Positions 35,001 through 42,372 of a stretch of 59,346 nt of DNA are shown here, piece by piece; position 1 is the stretch's first letter, and every line of letters begins with the position of its first letter. Below the pieces are notes generated by a model. That model searched no databases and was not told where the DNA came from. It saw only the letters and a program-made list of their open reading frames with translations. Made by a program: the position numbers and the translations under genes. This stretch comes from Oscillospiraceae bacterium (GTDB lineage: Bacteria > Bacillota > Clostridia > Oscillospirales > Acutalibacteraceae): assembly GCA_031256825.1 (NCBI GenBank), contig JAIRPV010000034.1, positions 1 to 59,346 of the forward strand, in the 5' to 3' direction.

Positions 35001-36179
35001 GGGCATAGCCAGTGCGGCGGCGCCTGGGGATTCCGGGATCAATTGCAGGATGTCAGCGCCCTGTTCCAAACCATGCCGGGCACGGCAAAAATCCAAATCG
35101 CCCGCTGCGCGGCCGCGCAGTTCCCCGAAGGCGATGCGCTGCACTGGTGGCACCGTCTGCCCGGATGCGGATGGCGCGGCGTGCGCACCCGTTACTCGGA
35201 TGACTATCTTTGGCTGCCGTATATCACATCGGAATACGTTGCCGCAACGGGAGACGCCGCGTTTCTGGATGCCCCAATCCCCTTTTTGCAGGGCAGGCAA
35301 CTCAACGAGGAAGAGCACGATTGCTATGCTGTCTGGGAGCAGGGCGACGAACGCGCGAGTTTGCTCGAGCACTGCCGCAGGGCCGTTGAGCGGGCGCTGC
35401 GGTTGCTGGGCGAACACGGCTTGCCGCTCATGCGCGGCGGCGACTGGAACGACGGCATGAACCGCGTGGGCGCGGGCGGCCAGGGCGAAAGCGTCTGGCT
35501 GGGCATGTTTTTGGTAATGGTGCTCGACGGCATGGCGGCGCTCTGCACCTTAAAAAACGAGAGCGAAGCCGCCGCGCGCTATACCCAGCTGGCAGAAGAT
35601 ATGCGCGGCGTTATCGACCGGGAGGCTTGGACGGGCGATCGCTATCTGCGGGCCTTCTGGGACGACGGGCAGCCCTTGGGCGGGGACGAGAAAGCGGGCG
35701 GCGCCGCCTGCGAAATCGATCTGCTGCCGCAGGCCTTTGCCGCGCTGTGCGGCATGCCCGATCGGGCACGCGTCAACACGGCTCTTGATACGGCTCTTCG
35801 GCTGCTGGGCGACGAAGAACACAATATGATTCGCTTGCTGCGCGAGCCGTTTACGCATGAAGGCCGCCGCGCTGGCTATATCAACGATTACCCCCCCGGC
35901 GTGCGCGAAAATGGCGGGCAGTATACCCACGCGGCGGCGTGGTTGTGCCTGGCGCTGCGCCATGCGGGCCGCGAAGACGAAGCCCGGCATTGGCTCAAGA
36001 CCATCTGTCCGGCCGTCTTCTGCCAGGAATCCGCGCGCGCGGCCCGCTACCGCGGCGAACCTTACGCGCTGGCAGGCGACGTTTCCGCTGCGCCGGGGCT
36101 CGAAGGGCGCGCCGGCTGGACGCTCTACACTGGAACGGCCGCATGGTTCTGGCGGGCGTGCAGCGGGCTTTGGGGGTAA
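29061..36179 (+). CDS. Cyclic beta-1,2-glucan synthase-like multidomain glycosyltransferase
   Basis: A 2372-residue membrane enzyme of the NdvB/Cgs type. Order of parts: cytoplasmic N-terminus; two helices near residues 247-285; a GT84/GT2-like domain with LALDSDTQLPLGAVPEM (about 443) and the R/QxxRW-type QERWVRGDWQ (about 594); more membrane helices at about 632-667 and 758-790; a glycoamylase-like transglycosylation (GH189/GH144-like) domain (about 806-1180, NLLNWYDIRTLRPLEPRYVS); beta-sandwich regions; and a C-terminal GH94 phosphorylase domain with GAWGFRDQLQDVSALF (about 1987) and catalytic Asp in GGDWNDGMNRVG (about 2126). Proteobacterial relatives have about 2800 residues. UDP-glucose from galU would be the donor. 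ATG 29061 has GAGGAAGG; the upstream TTG 29025 does not. A short repeat trace is at 34040. Confidence 0.88.
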   Translation: MHQTTGGVGRGYREQLRLGLRALRRQYRLSLRGGRRVSSAAQVYQEWLRDNYYLIARESVAALRELRRCPRRTVGRVIAVCRKLCPLGRVPESEALAQALQKEKLKSAETALVPLALRLVLLEAAVQSAKAEPALAAQLISATVSSLRAMQDIDFGSLLEQLSPLERCLRRDPAGIYQRMDEPSRAVCRTLVAKQARRRRCEEEDYARKLVETAAGAQTGDPARHIGVTLQKNARHQNRGRALLWCETLLPLALSLLAAVVFRAWYLFPLLCLPLWALCRVALEAAFLRGVDPIPLLRLELGGLVPLEGKTLITMSTLLPEATKAGELGRRMERLYGANHGENIAVCVLADLKGADEAVLPQDAADLSAAKKETEALNRKYGGGFYLAVRKRRYSPTMNSYTGWERKRGAILDLARVIHKKKSPDDGFALFCGNREELYDFKYLLALDSDTQLPLGAVPEMVAAALHPANRPQLDPALGRVVSGFGILAPHVDLDLASARATPFAHAMAGEGGSTPYSNQVAERYQDLFGCGIFAGKGLIDVETFVRISELRPFPEERVLSHDILEGGYLRAGFLSDVHVSDGFPGKQASFFARQERWVRGDWQNLPFLLKKRGLPQLSRYQLFDNLRRSLLAPACLLALLASLLPMIPAPAKLALLWAGFLGVCGGHLVSAVRCLCSGGWAMLTRDYYSGGFPAALGDLTRGALQIITLAQAAWGNICGAARGLWRTFFTDKNRLAWTTAAQSEAQKGGWKSWLGLWPSFACATLLLIFGGAGHRLFGLLLLSDLLFAPLSGRPRKPKSAALEESEAEHVRTYCAAMWNYFETYATPEYHYLPPDNVQEAPVFRVAPRTSPTNLGLHLLCVLAARDLDLIDSEGLELRLSRMLDSTEQLERWHGNLLNWYDIRTLRPLEPRYVSTVDSGNFVVSVRTLRMGLSEYLAERPSLQSVMDRLQALESACDLRPLYHMRRRLFHIGMDLSTGKPSPSYYDLLMSEARMTSYYAIAARQAPKKHWGALGRTLARQGRFTGPVSWTGTMFEYFMPYLFLPAPEGTLGYEALRFCLYCQKKRAQGRELPWGNSESGFYAFDADLNYQYKAHGVQKLGLRRGLDEELVAAPYASFLAMQLAPKTALQNLRRFEKMELFGSCGFYEAADASRSRTGGQDYAAVRSYMAHHVGMSLLAALNALQDGIWRRRFMSDGEMASAAELLEEKIPDRAAVYQDVDLRDTPCARERVSSARQVFGSVDPSNPRCHLLSNGEWSSVLTDCGHSATFYRGVNIFRHSEDALRQPSGVSILLREAGQAPVSITPAPYYNAAKQKIEFSASSASYAGEGKQIGVCAQVRVHPRLPAEERRIAIKNMAKQMASGSLFVYFEPCLTTCREESGHPAFSQLFLTDAYDEATGIVMFTRRRRESDEQLCLAAGFNCMDGVLAERSKERAIRRGMPFGSAQLEGGRRGNPEACAAFQINYQLQPGESKELCLFLCAGITPEEAAARLLRLRNAGHKPQRSAQGAPCPFHEGEMPAALAHRILPKLLYYAPLSSAQTAARARLRVPRQALWPLGISGDEPYLYLRVETAEDIPAALPYFSLFRRLRAAGVPCELAVGYFEGGDYDTPVAAALKDALRREHCAHLENQRGGIWIINLRRAEPAALEALEGYAAHLCQEAGDRAQERLEPPLPLLPTKPTACLPAQDRVSAGAGWFLPGTFVVPKTSGAPSVPWSLPLCNPSFGTLVSDSALGFTWAVNSRENKLTPWRGESGCDSQGELLLLKFGSQLYDLCAGARCEFSPQSAQWFGEVHGLAYHLRVSVPGRGLCKRAELTLYNRTAHGLAPELAYFLEPVMGVRREPHLPVQGEALPDGYLFSSPSAQIKGFAALLLQGGVDFVCADRAALLRGNWHTNAAIASDPCVAVGKRLQLPAGEETVVMFALNWGVSRNAALCAHMVAGPAAAQNTYPLEHPDPAMRELLNTWLPHQILHSRLYGRAGHSQCGGAWGFRDQLQDVSALFQTMPGTAKIQIARCAAAQFPEGDALHWWHRLPGCGWRGVRTRYSDDYLWLPYITSEYVAATGDAAFLDAPIPFLQGRQLNEEEHDCYAVWEQGDERASLLEHCRRAVERALRLLGEHGLPLMRGGDWNDGMNRVGAGGQGESVWLGMFLVMVLDGMAALCTLKNESEAAARYTQLAEDMRGVIDREAWTGDRYLRAFWDDGQPLGGDEKAGGAACEIDLLPQAFAALCGMPDRARVNTALDTALRLLGDEEHNMIRLLREPFTHEGRRAGYINDYPPGVRENGGQYTHAAAWLCLALRHAGREDEARHWLKTICPAVFCQESARAARYRGEPYALAGDVSAAPGLEGRAGWTLYTGTAAWFWRACSGLWG
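34040..34075 (+). repeat. GGAGGCA-family trace inside the glucan synthase gene
   Basis: CAGGAGGCAGGGGACAGGG and GCAGGAAAGG are read in frame as QEAGDRAQER, close to the QEAGSRRQEAGG of ilvB and the GTGDRRQDV of pyrK. It lies in a Pro-rich linker (EPPLPLLPTKP) between two beta-rich regions. Confidence 0.6.
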
Positions 36180-36222
36180 GCGTACCTTTTCAGGGTAAAA
36201 CGCGCGAATTAAAATTTTGTTC

Positions 36223-36268
36223 GCGCGGCAGCGGTCGCACAAATTCCATGCCGCGCCGCGCTTTTTTT
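36223..36268 (+). terminator. Probable terminator after the glucan synthase gene
   Basis: GCGCGGC (36223-36229) can pair with GCCGCGC (36255-36261), which is followed directly by TTTTTTT. The loop is long (about 25 nt). Confidence 0.5.
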
Positions 36269-36291
36269 CTGTCTTTCCGCCAAAAAATGAC

Positions 36292-36320
36292 TGGACATTT
36301 CCGCTCGTCAGGTGTATAAT
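36292..36320 (+). promoter_or_regulatory. Promoter of the lipase gene
   Basis: TGGACA (36292-36297), 17 bp, TATAAT (36315-36320), 27 bp before ATG 36347. Confidence 0.8.
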
Positions 36321-36346
36321 TGGGGTAGTCCATCCAGAAAGGCCTG

Positions 36347-37603
36347 ATGATTATGTTGAAGTCTATCACCTCTATCGCCCTGGCGCTCTTACAATTTTTG
36401 CTGGGGTTCTTCGCTTTCGGCGCGCCCGCCGCGCCAAAAAAAGATCTTTCCCCCGTGGTGTTCGTCCACGGCCTGGGCGGCTGGGGACAGGGCGCGTGGC
36501 TGGATTACGCGGTGCCCCACTGGGGCGCGCTGGCGGGCAGTATGCGCAAATACTTAAATCAGCAGGGGTATGAATGTTACGCGGTTTCTGTCGGCCCGGT
36601 GTCCAGCGCGTGGGATCGCGCCTGTGAACTTTACGCGCAAATGTCCGGCGAACGCGTCGATTACGGCGCGGCCCATGCCGCGGCGCATCACCACAACCGC
36701 TATGGCGAAGCGTTCGGCAAAGCGCTTGTGGCGGGCTGGGATACCAACCGGAAGGTGCATCTGATTGGCCACAGCTTTGGCGGGGCAACGATACGTCTGT
36801 TTGCGCAGTTGTGCGAGCAAGGCAGTGCCGCTGAGCGCGCCGCCACGCCCAAAGCCGAGCTTTCCCCCCTGTTTTCCGGGGCACTGAAGGGCCGCATCGC
36901 TAGCATAACCACTCTGGGCGCGCCGCACAATGGCAGCACCGCTTCGGAGCCGGTCGTTGGCGGAGCGGGCGATATCGAAAACGGCCTGACCAAAATGGCG
37001 AAGTCGCAGTCGTACATCCCGTTTTTGAACCAAATTTATCCGTTCCGCCTGGGGCAGTTCCGCCTTTCCCCCGCCGATTTTTGGCGCGCGCCTTGGAAGC
37101 TCAACGAGCGCATGGAGGCGTTCAACCAAAGCAACGATCGCGCTGCGGTGGATTTGTCGCTCGATGGCGCGGCGGCGCTGAATAAGACCATTCAATGCCA
37201 GCCGAAGATTTATTACTTCAGCTATGCGGCGCAAATGACGCAAGATGACGGCAGCGGCAACCAGGTGCCAAAAGACGGAATGTGGGATATGTTCACAGAA
37301 CCTTCGGCGGCCATGGGCAAAAAACGCGCGCCATATCGCACGCCGGGCGGCATTCTGGTGGACGAAAAATGGCTGCCCAACGACGGCCTGGTCAATGTGG
37401 TTTCCGCGCAATATCCCTTTGGCGAGCCGCACAGAGCCTACAACGCAAAAAAGCTTTCGCCCGGCGTCTGGCAGGTTATGCCGCTCATCGAAAACTGGGA
37501 TCACATGGATTTCGGCGGCGGAATGCAAAAGCGCGGCGGCACGCCGGGCATAAAAGAATTTTATCTGCGGCACCTGCGGCTGCTGGAACGGCTGCCCGGG
37601 TAA
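36347..37603 (+). CDS. Secreted triacylglycerol lipase (staphylococcal/Geobacillus type)
   Basis: A 418-residue exported lipase of family I.5/I.6 style. A signal peptide (ITSIALALLQFLLGFFAFG) is followed by the oxyanion segment PVVFVHGLGGWGQG, the nucleophile elbow HLIGHSFGGATIR (Ser), Asp in WLPNDGLVNVVSAQYP and His in NWDHMDFGGG, forming the full triad. GERVDYGAAHAAAH matches the zinc-site region of these lipases. AGAAAGG serves ATG 36347 or ATG 36353. Residues 1-40 are probably removed. A lipoprotein and a Ca2+ ATPase follow on the same strand. Confidence 0.88.
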   Translation: MIMLKSITSIALALLQFLLGFFAFGAPAAPKKDLSPVVFVHGLGGWGQGAWLDYAVPHWGALAGSMRKYLNQQGYECYAVSVGPVSSAWDRACELYAQMSGERVDYGAAHAAAHHHNRYGEAFGKALVAGWDTNRKVHLIGHSFGGATIRLFAQLCEQGSAAERAATPKAELSPLFSGALKGRIASITTLGAPHNGSTASEPVVGGAGDIENGLTKMAKSQSYIPFLNQIYPFRLGQFRLSPADFWRAPWKLNERMEAFNQSNDRAAVDLSLDGAAALNKTIQCQPKIYYFSYAAQMTQDDGSGNQVPKDGMWDMFTEPSAAMGKKRAPYRTPGGILVDEKWLPNDGLVNVVSAQYPFGEPHRAYNAKKLSPGVWQVMPLIENWDHMDFGGGMQKRGGTPGIKEFYLRHLRLLERLPG

Positions 37604-37679
37604 GAACCTGCGGCCCATGAATTTTATAGCTTACCCCCGCATAAGCATGGACAAAACATGTTGCTGCGGGGGAATTTCT

Positions 37680-38333
37680 ATGTCCCAAATTTCACGCTTT
37701 ACTATCAAAATCCGCTCAAAAAAACATACGCCAGCCAACAGGCGCTTTGCCGCGATTTTGGCGCTGGGCATGGCGGCGGCGCTGCTCTTTGCCGCCTGCG
37801 ACACAGGCGAAGGAATGGATCTGCGGCTGTTTTGCCAACGTTATTCGGCGCTGAGCGGGCACGCGCGGCTGGAGCCGGAGCAATTCATGGCCCGGAAACG
37901 GGGGGAGGCATGGCAGTATGAGGCCTATCCCGCCGGACTTTGGATGCTGACAATCGAAGCGCGGCCCGGCGGGCGGATACAAACGGTTGCGCTGACGGCT
38001 CTGCCGGAAATCACCCAGCTGGAATTCCGCGGCGCGGCGGTGCATGTTCTCTCGGCATTTTGCGGCACTTCGAATGACGCGGCGGAGCGCTGGCTCAACG
38101 AAGCGCACGCGGGCGAAACAGAGACTCTGGGCTGGCAGCTGTTTAAAAATAGCGATTATCAGCTGGGCTATTACGCCAACGAGGCGGGGCGCTGTCTGCG
38201 CGTTTCGGAACTGCGCGGCCTGGAACCGCCGCCGCCGACCCTGCGCGAACCAATTTCCGCCACGCCAGAAGAAATTGCGCCGCGGTTCGTGCCGGAACTG
38301 ACAACGGGAAACCATACGACGGAGGGCAATTGA
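37680..38333 (+). CDS. Small lipoprotein of unknown function
   Basis: A 217-residue protein. A basic N-terminus with an unusually long n-region is followed by AILALGMAAALLFAAC (lipobox LFAAC). The mature domain (LRLFCQRYSALSGHARLEPE, TLGWQLFKNSDYQLGYYANE) is not recognised; it ends in a Pro-rich tail. GGGGG lies 7 nt before ATG 37680; an upstream ATG (37617) is less likely. It is one base from the ATPase gene start, implying coupled translation. Confidence 0.7.
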   Translation: MSQISRFTIKIRSKKHTPANRRFAAILALGMAAALLFAACDTGEGMDLRLFCQRYSALSGHARLEPEQFMARKRGEAWQYEAYPAGLWMLTIEARPGGRIQTVALTALPEITQLEFRGAAVHVLSAFCGTSNDAAERWLNEAHAGETETLGWQLFKNSDYQLGYYANEAGRCLRVSELRGLEPPPPTLREPISATPEEIAPRFVPELTTGNHTTEGN

Positions 38334-38334
38334 T

Positions 38335-41046
38335 ATGGAAGCAAACAGCTGGCACGCCATGTCCGGCGGGCAGGCCGCGCAGACGCTGGAAGTCAGGTCA
38401 GAAGGCGGCCTGACCAACGAAGAAGCCCGGCGGCGGCTGCATGCCTACGGCCCCAACGCCCTTTCCAAACGGGAAGGGGGCCGCTGGGTTCTGCGCTTTC
38501 TCGCGCAATTCAAAGATTTTATGGTCATCGCTCTGTTGGCGGCGGCGGCCATTTCGGCGGCCACGGCGGTTATGCATGGCAGCCGCGATTTCCTCGATAG
38601 CTTCATCATCGCAGGCATCGTGATCGTCAACGCCATTGTGGGCGTAATGCAGGAAGGGAAAGCTGAGCGCGCCCTCGACGCGCTGCAAAAACTGTCCGCG
38701 CCAACCGCCATTGTTCTGCGCGGCGGCGCGCCAAAAAAGATCCCGGTAGAGCAGGTTGTCCCCGGCGATATCTTGATCCTTTCGGCGGGCGACATGGTCT
38801 GCGCCGATGCGCGCCTGCTGGAATCCAACCAGCTGAGCACGCAAGAAAGCGCCCTGACAGGCGAAAGCATGCCCTGCCAAAAAGACGCTGCGGCGCGCCT
38901 GCCCGCAGAGACGCCCCTGGCCGATCGGCGCAATATGATCCTCTCTTCCACTATGGCGCTGACAGGCAATGCCCGGGCGGTGGTAACAGCCACGGGCATG
39001 CAAACGGAAGTGGGCAAGATTGCTGGCATGCTCAGTGCCGAAAAATCGCCCCAGACGCCGCTGCAAATCCGGCTCGAAAAAGTGGGCCGGCAACTCAGTC
39101 TGGCCTGCGTTGTGATTTGCGCGCTGATTTTCCTGCTGGGATTTTTGCAGCATGTGCCGCTGCTCGAAAGCTTTATGCTGGCCATCAGCCTTGCCGTCGC
39201 GGCAATCCCCGAGGGTCTGCCCGCCATGGTGACTGTCGTGCTGAGCATCGGCGTGCAGCGCATGGCCAAAGCCAACGCGATTGTGCGCCGCTTGCCCGCC
39301 GTTGAGACATTGGGCTGCGCGAGCGTGATTTGCTCCGACAAAACCGGCACGCTCACCCAGAACAAAATGACCGCAACAGATGTGCGGCTGCCCGGGCAGC
39401 CCAGCCGCGAAGCGGAACTGCGTCTGCTGCGTTTGGCGGCGCTCTGCTGCAACGCGGAACTGCGCCATACGGGCCGCCATGCCGCCATGACCGGCGAGCC
39501 GACCGAAACCGCAATCATTGCCGCAGCGCACAAAAAAAGAATCCCCTTCATGAAAGACCGCGAAAGCTTCCCTAGGCTGAAAGAGAATCCCTTCGACTCC
39601 AAGCGCAAGCGCATGAGCGTTATCTGCCGCTTCCCCGAAACGGGTGAAGCTCCGGCGCGCGGGCTTGTCATGATCGCCAAGGGGGCGCCCGACGTGCTCA
39701 TCGCCCGTTGCCGCAGCGTGAGGATCGGCCAGCAGGAACAGCCCATGAGCGAGGCGCTGAAAGGCAAACTGTTTGCGCAAAATGAAGAAATGGCCGGGCA
39801 GGCCCTTCGGGTGATCGCTGTGGCAACAAAAAGCCTTGCGCCGAACCAGACGCAGTTGCCCGACGAAGAAAATTTGACCTTCCTGGGTCTGATCGGTATT
39901 CAGGATCCACCCCGCAAAGAGGCCAAGGCGGCTGTGCGCTTGTGCAAACAGGCGGGGATTGTGCCAATCATGATCACCGGCGATCACATCACAACGGCCA
40001 ACGCCATTGCGCGGGAAATCGGGATCCTGGAAGGCACCCAAAGTTCATTCCAAAACACCCGGCTGTCCATGACCGGCGCGGAGCTGGATCGCTGCGACGA
40101 CAGCCACCTAGCCGATGCGCTGAAAACCTGCCGGGTTTTTGCGCGCGTAACGCCGGAACACAAAATGCGTATCGTGAAAGCGCTGCGCGCGCAAGGGCAT
40201 GTGGTTGCCATGACCGGCGACGGAGTGAACGACGCCCCCGCCCTGAAGGCCGCCGACATCGGCTGCGCCATGGGCAAGGGCGGAACAGAAGTCGCCAAGG
40301 GCGCCGCTGATATGATTCTTACAGATGACAATTTCGCAACGATTGTCCACGCCGTGGAGGCCGGCCGCGGGATTTATGATAACATCAAAAAGGCCGTGCA
40401 CTTCCTCATCAGCTCCAATATGGGCGAGATTGTGGCCGTCTTCTTCGCGTCGCTGATGAACATGCCCGCTCCTCTGCTGCCCATTCAGCTGCTCTGGGTG
40501 AATGTGGTCACAGATTCCGCTCCGGCCATCGCGCTGGGCATGGAAGCGACCGATCCGGATGTCATGCGGCAGCCGCCGAAGCCTGTGAACCAAAACTTTT
40601 TCAACAAAGCGCTTGCCTTTCACATGGCCCTGGAGGGCCTGTTCATGGGCGCCGTTACGTTGCTGGCATTTGTATTGGGGCGGCGGGTGCTGGGCTTCGG
40701 TGGCGACGATCTGGTACTGGGCCGCACCATGGCCTTTACGGTTCTGAGCTTCGTCGAGGTGCTCCATGCCAACAACATGCGCTCCGAGCGTTCGCTGCTG
40801 GCCATCGGTCCGTTTTCCAACAGCCGCATGAACTTTGCCAACCTGCTGTGCATCGGTCTGCAAGTGATTGTCGTCACCTATCCCCCTCTGTGCAATTTGT
40901 TTGGCACAGTGCCGCTGAACGGGCTGCAATGGTTGGTTGTGTCCTTCCTGGGCCTTTTGCCAACAGCTATTATGGAACTGGAAAAACTCAGCATGGCGTT
41001 GCATCGGCGGCGCGCGCGGGCAAAGCTGCGCCGCAAGTCGGTGTGA
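38335..41046 (+). CDS. Calcium-translocating P-type (P2A/P2B) ATPase
   Basis: A 903-residue cation pump exporting Ca2+ with ATP. An N-terminal cation-ATPase domain (GLTNEEARRRLHAYGPNAL) is followed by the actuator TGE loop (ALTGESMPC), PEGLPAMVTVVLSIG in helix 4 with the ion site, the phosphorylated Asp335 in CSDKTGTLTQNKM, hinge MTGDGVNDAPALKAADIG, and C-terminal helices with NVVTDSAPAIALGME. The length is typical of bacterial SERCA-like pumps. GGAGGG precedes ATG 38335. A bidirectional terminator follows. Confidence 0.93.
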   Translation: MEANSWHAMSGGQAAQTLEVRSEGGLTNEEARRRLHAYGPNALSKREGGRWVLRFLAQFKDFMVIALLAAAAISAATAVMHGSRDFLDSFIIAGIVIVNAIVGVMQEGKAERALDALQKLSAPTAIVLRGGAPKKIPVEQVVPGDILILSAGDMVCADARLLESNQLSTQESALTGESMPCQKDAAARLPAETPLADRRNMILSSTMALTGNARAVVTATGMQTEVGKIAGMLSAEKSPQTPLQIRLEKVGRQLSLACVVICALIFLLGFLQHVPLLESFMLAISLAVAAIPEGLPAMVTVVLSIGVQRMAKANAIVRRLPAVETLGCASVICSDKTGTLTQNKMTATDVRLPGQPSREAELRLLRLAALCCNAELRHTGRHAAMTGEPTETAIIAAAHKKRIPFMKDRESFPRLKENPFDSKRKRMSVICRFPETGEAPARGLVMIAKGAPDVLIARCRSVRIGQQEQPMSEALKGKLFAQNEEMAGQALRVIAVATKSLAPNQTQLPDEENLTFLGLIGIQDPPRKEAKAAVRLCKQAGIVPIMITGDHITTANAIAREIGILEGTQSSFQNTRLSMTGAELDRCDDSHLADALKTCRVFARVTPEHKMRIVKALRAQGHVVAMTGDGVNDAPALKAADIGCAMGKGGTEVAKGAADMILTDDNFATIVHAVEAGRGIYDNIKKAVHFLISSNMGEIVAVFFASLMNMPAPLLPIQLLWVNVVTDSAPAIALGMEATDPDVMRQPPKPVNQNFFNKALAFHMALEGLFMGAVTLLAFVLGRRVLGFGGDDLVLGRTMAFTVLSFVEVLHANNMRSERSLLAIGPFSNSRMNFANLLCIGLQVIVVTYPPLCNLFGTVPLNGLQWLVVSFLGLLPTAIMELEKLSMALHRRRARAKLRRKSV

Positions 41047-41052
41047 TAAAAG

Positions 41053-41096
41053 CAAAAAAAAGGGGGGGCAGGGCCGCCCCGCCTCCCCTATTTTTT
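41053..41096. terminator. Bidirectional terminator between convergent genes
   Basis: The GC-rich stem AGGGGGGGC / GCCTCCCCT has one mismatch; inside it, GGGC pairs with GCCC. It has AAAAAAA on the left and TTTTTT on the right, so it serves the ATPase (+) and the small membrane protein gene (-). Confidence 0.85.
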
Positions 41097-41375
41097 AACG
41101 TTCAGCGGCGTGACGGTGACGGTCCAACCGCTGGTGATGATGAAGTATTGTTCGCCCGTGCGGGTGTCCTCAACAATTTCGCGTATCTGGCTAAAGCCGC
41201 TGCCGCTGCGGTGCACCACACGCAAACGCTCGGGGTCAATCTGCTTGCTCAGACGGCCCATAATCGGCAGCCCCCCATTTCTGTTGCGGCGTTGCAATAC
41301 GATGGCCAGCGCAATAAGGCCTATCGCAACCGGAAGAAAAGGGAGTGCTATCAATAAAATAAAATCCCAATCCAT
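41088..41375 (-). CDS. Small membrane protein, possibly DUF6440
   Basis: A 95-residue protein with one N-terminal membrane helix (FILLIALPFLPVAIGLIALA) and a short cytosolic or wall-side domain, RLRVVHRSGSGFSQIREIVE then GEQYFIITSGWTVTVTPL. This resembles the pattern of DUF6440 (conserved Gly-Phe and a C-terminal beta hairpin), but I am not certain. It is 9 nt downstream of tpiA on the same strand, so probably cotranscribed. Confidence 0.65.
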   Translation of the reverse strand: MDWDFILLIALPFLPVAIGLIALAIVLQRRNRNGGLPIMGRLSKQIDPERLRVVHRSGSGFSQIREIVEDTRTGEQYFIITSGWTVTVTPLNVKK

Positions 41376-41384
41376 CCCGACACC

Positions 41385-42155
41385 TCAGCCTTCCGAAGCG
41401 GCCCGCACAATCGCCGCAAAATCCGCCGCTTTCAGCGACGCTCCGCCGATCAATCCGCCGTCCACATCCGGCTGCGCCAAAAGTTCCGCCGCATTGGCCG
41501 CGTTCATGCTTCCGCCGTACTGAATCACCGCGCCGTCAGCCGCGTCCCGGCCATAAAGCTCTGCCAGCAGATCGCGTATGGCCTTGTTGACTTCGTTGGC
41601 CTGCGCCGCCGTGGCTGTCAATCCTGTGCCGATGGCCCATACAGGCTCGTAGGCAATGATAATCCGGCTCAGTTCGTCCGCCGAAACGCCCGCCAGGCCA
41701 ATCTTCGTCTGCGTGCGCACCACTTCAACGGTAATATTCTGCTGCCGCTGCTCCAGGTATTCACCCACGCACAAAATCACGGTCAGCCCCGCATCCAGCG
41801 CCGCGCGGGTGCGCTTTGCCACCGTTTCGTTCGTGTCGCCAAACAGCGTGCGCCGCTCGCTGTGCCCAACAATCACGTATTCCGCGCCGATCTCTTTGAG
41901 CATTTGCGCCGAAACCTCGCCCGTAAAAGCGCCGCTTGCGGCCCAGTGGCAATTTTGCGCGCCGATTTTCAGGTTGCTGCCCGCTGCTGCGGCCGCCGCA
42001 GCCTGTAAGTCAACGAATGGAGCGCACAGCACCACATCGCAGTTTGCCCCGGCTGCCATGGGCTTGAGCTGTTCCACCAGCGCCGCCGCTTCGGCGGGAA
42101 GAAGGTTCATTTTCCAATTTCCGGCAATTACCGCTTTGCGCAGTTGTTTGTTCAT
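41385..42155 (-). CDS. tpiA: Triosephosphate isomerase
   Basis: Glycolytic interconversion of glyceraldehyde-3-phosphate and dihydroxyacetone phosphate. There are 256 residues. Catalytic Lys is in VIAGNWKMN, His in IVGHSERRTLFG, Glu in IIAYEPVWAIGTG, and the phosphate loop is VIQYGGSMN. ATG 42155 has GAAAGGA upstream; an ATG at 42173 overlaps that site and is rejected. Its transcript begins with copy B of the conserved stem-loop element. tpiA normally lies with pgk/gapA; here it is beside ilvD. Confidence 0.95.
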   Translation of the reverse strand: MNKQLRKAVIAGNWKMNLLPAEAAALVEQLKPMAAGANCDVVLCAPFVDLQAAAAAAAGSNLKIGAQNCHWAASGAFTGEVSAQMLKEIGAEYVIVGHSERRTLFGDTNETVAKRTRAALDAGLTVILCVGEYLEQRQQNITVEVVRTQTKIGLAGVSADELSRIIIAYEPVWAIGTGLTATAAQANEVNKAIRDLLAELYGRDAADGAVIQYGGSMNAANAAELLAQPDVDGGLIGGASLKAADFAAIVRAASEG

Positions 42156-42217
42156 AAAGTTTCCTTTCGTCATATGATATTGATACGGCCGTTTTTGGCG
42201 GTTGCCATCCTGTTTTG

Positions 42218-42305
42218 CCGCAGGTCATCTACATATAACACACCTGCGGTGAGCCAGTTCGTCATTGGTCTCTGCTTGGCAAAATTATACCTCGCCACAG
42301 GCAAT
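42218..42305 (-). promoter_or_regulatory. Conserved structured 5'-leader element, copy B (possible cis-regulatory RNA)
   Basis: Read on the minus strand, the 5' arm TGCCTGTGGCGAG (42303-42291) pairs with CTCACCGCAGGTG (42253-42241); the loop again holds CCAATGACGAACTG (42268-42255). Where copy A has A-U and C-G pairs at the stem base, copy B has G-U and U-G, so pairing is kept despite base changes. Downstream, ACCTGCGG (42225-42218) is an exact complement of CCGCAGGT in the 3' arm, allowing an alternative hairpin. The tpiA start codon is about 60 nt beyond. Confidence 0.65.
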
Positions 42306-42311
42306 GTACTT

Positions 42312-42340
42312 ATTATAACACAAGCTGCCGGCAATTGCAA
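42312..42340 (-). promoter_or_regulatory. Promoter feeding the structured leader of tpiA
   Basis: Minus-strand TTGCAA (42340-42335), 17 bp, TATAAT (42317-42312). As for copy A, the predicted start falls at the 5' arm of the stem. Confidence 0.7.
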
Positions 42341-42372
42341 GCGGCTTTTCTGCTGTTCCGGCGGGATTTTTC

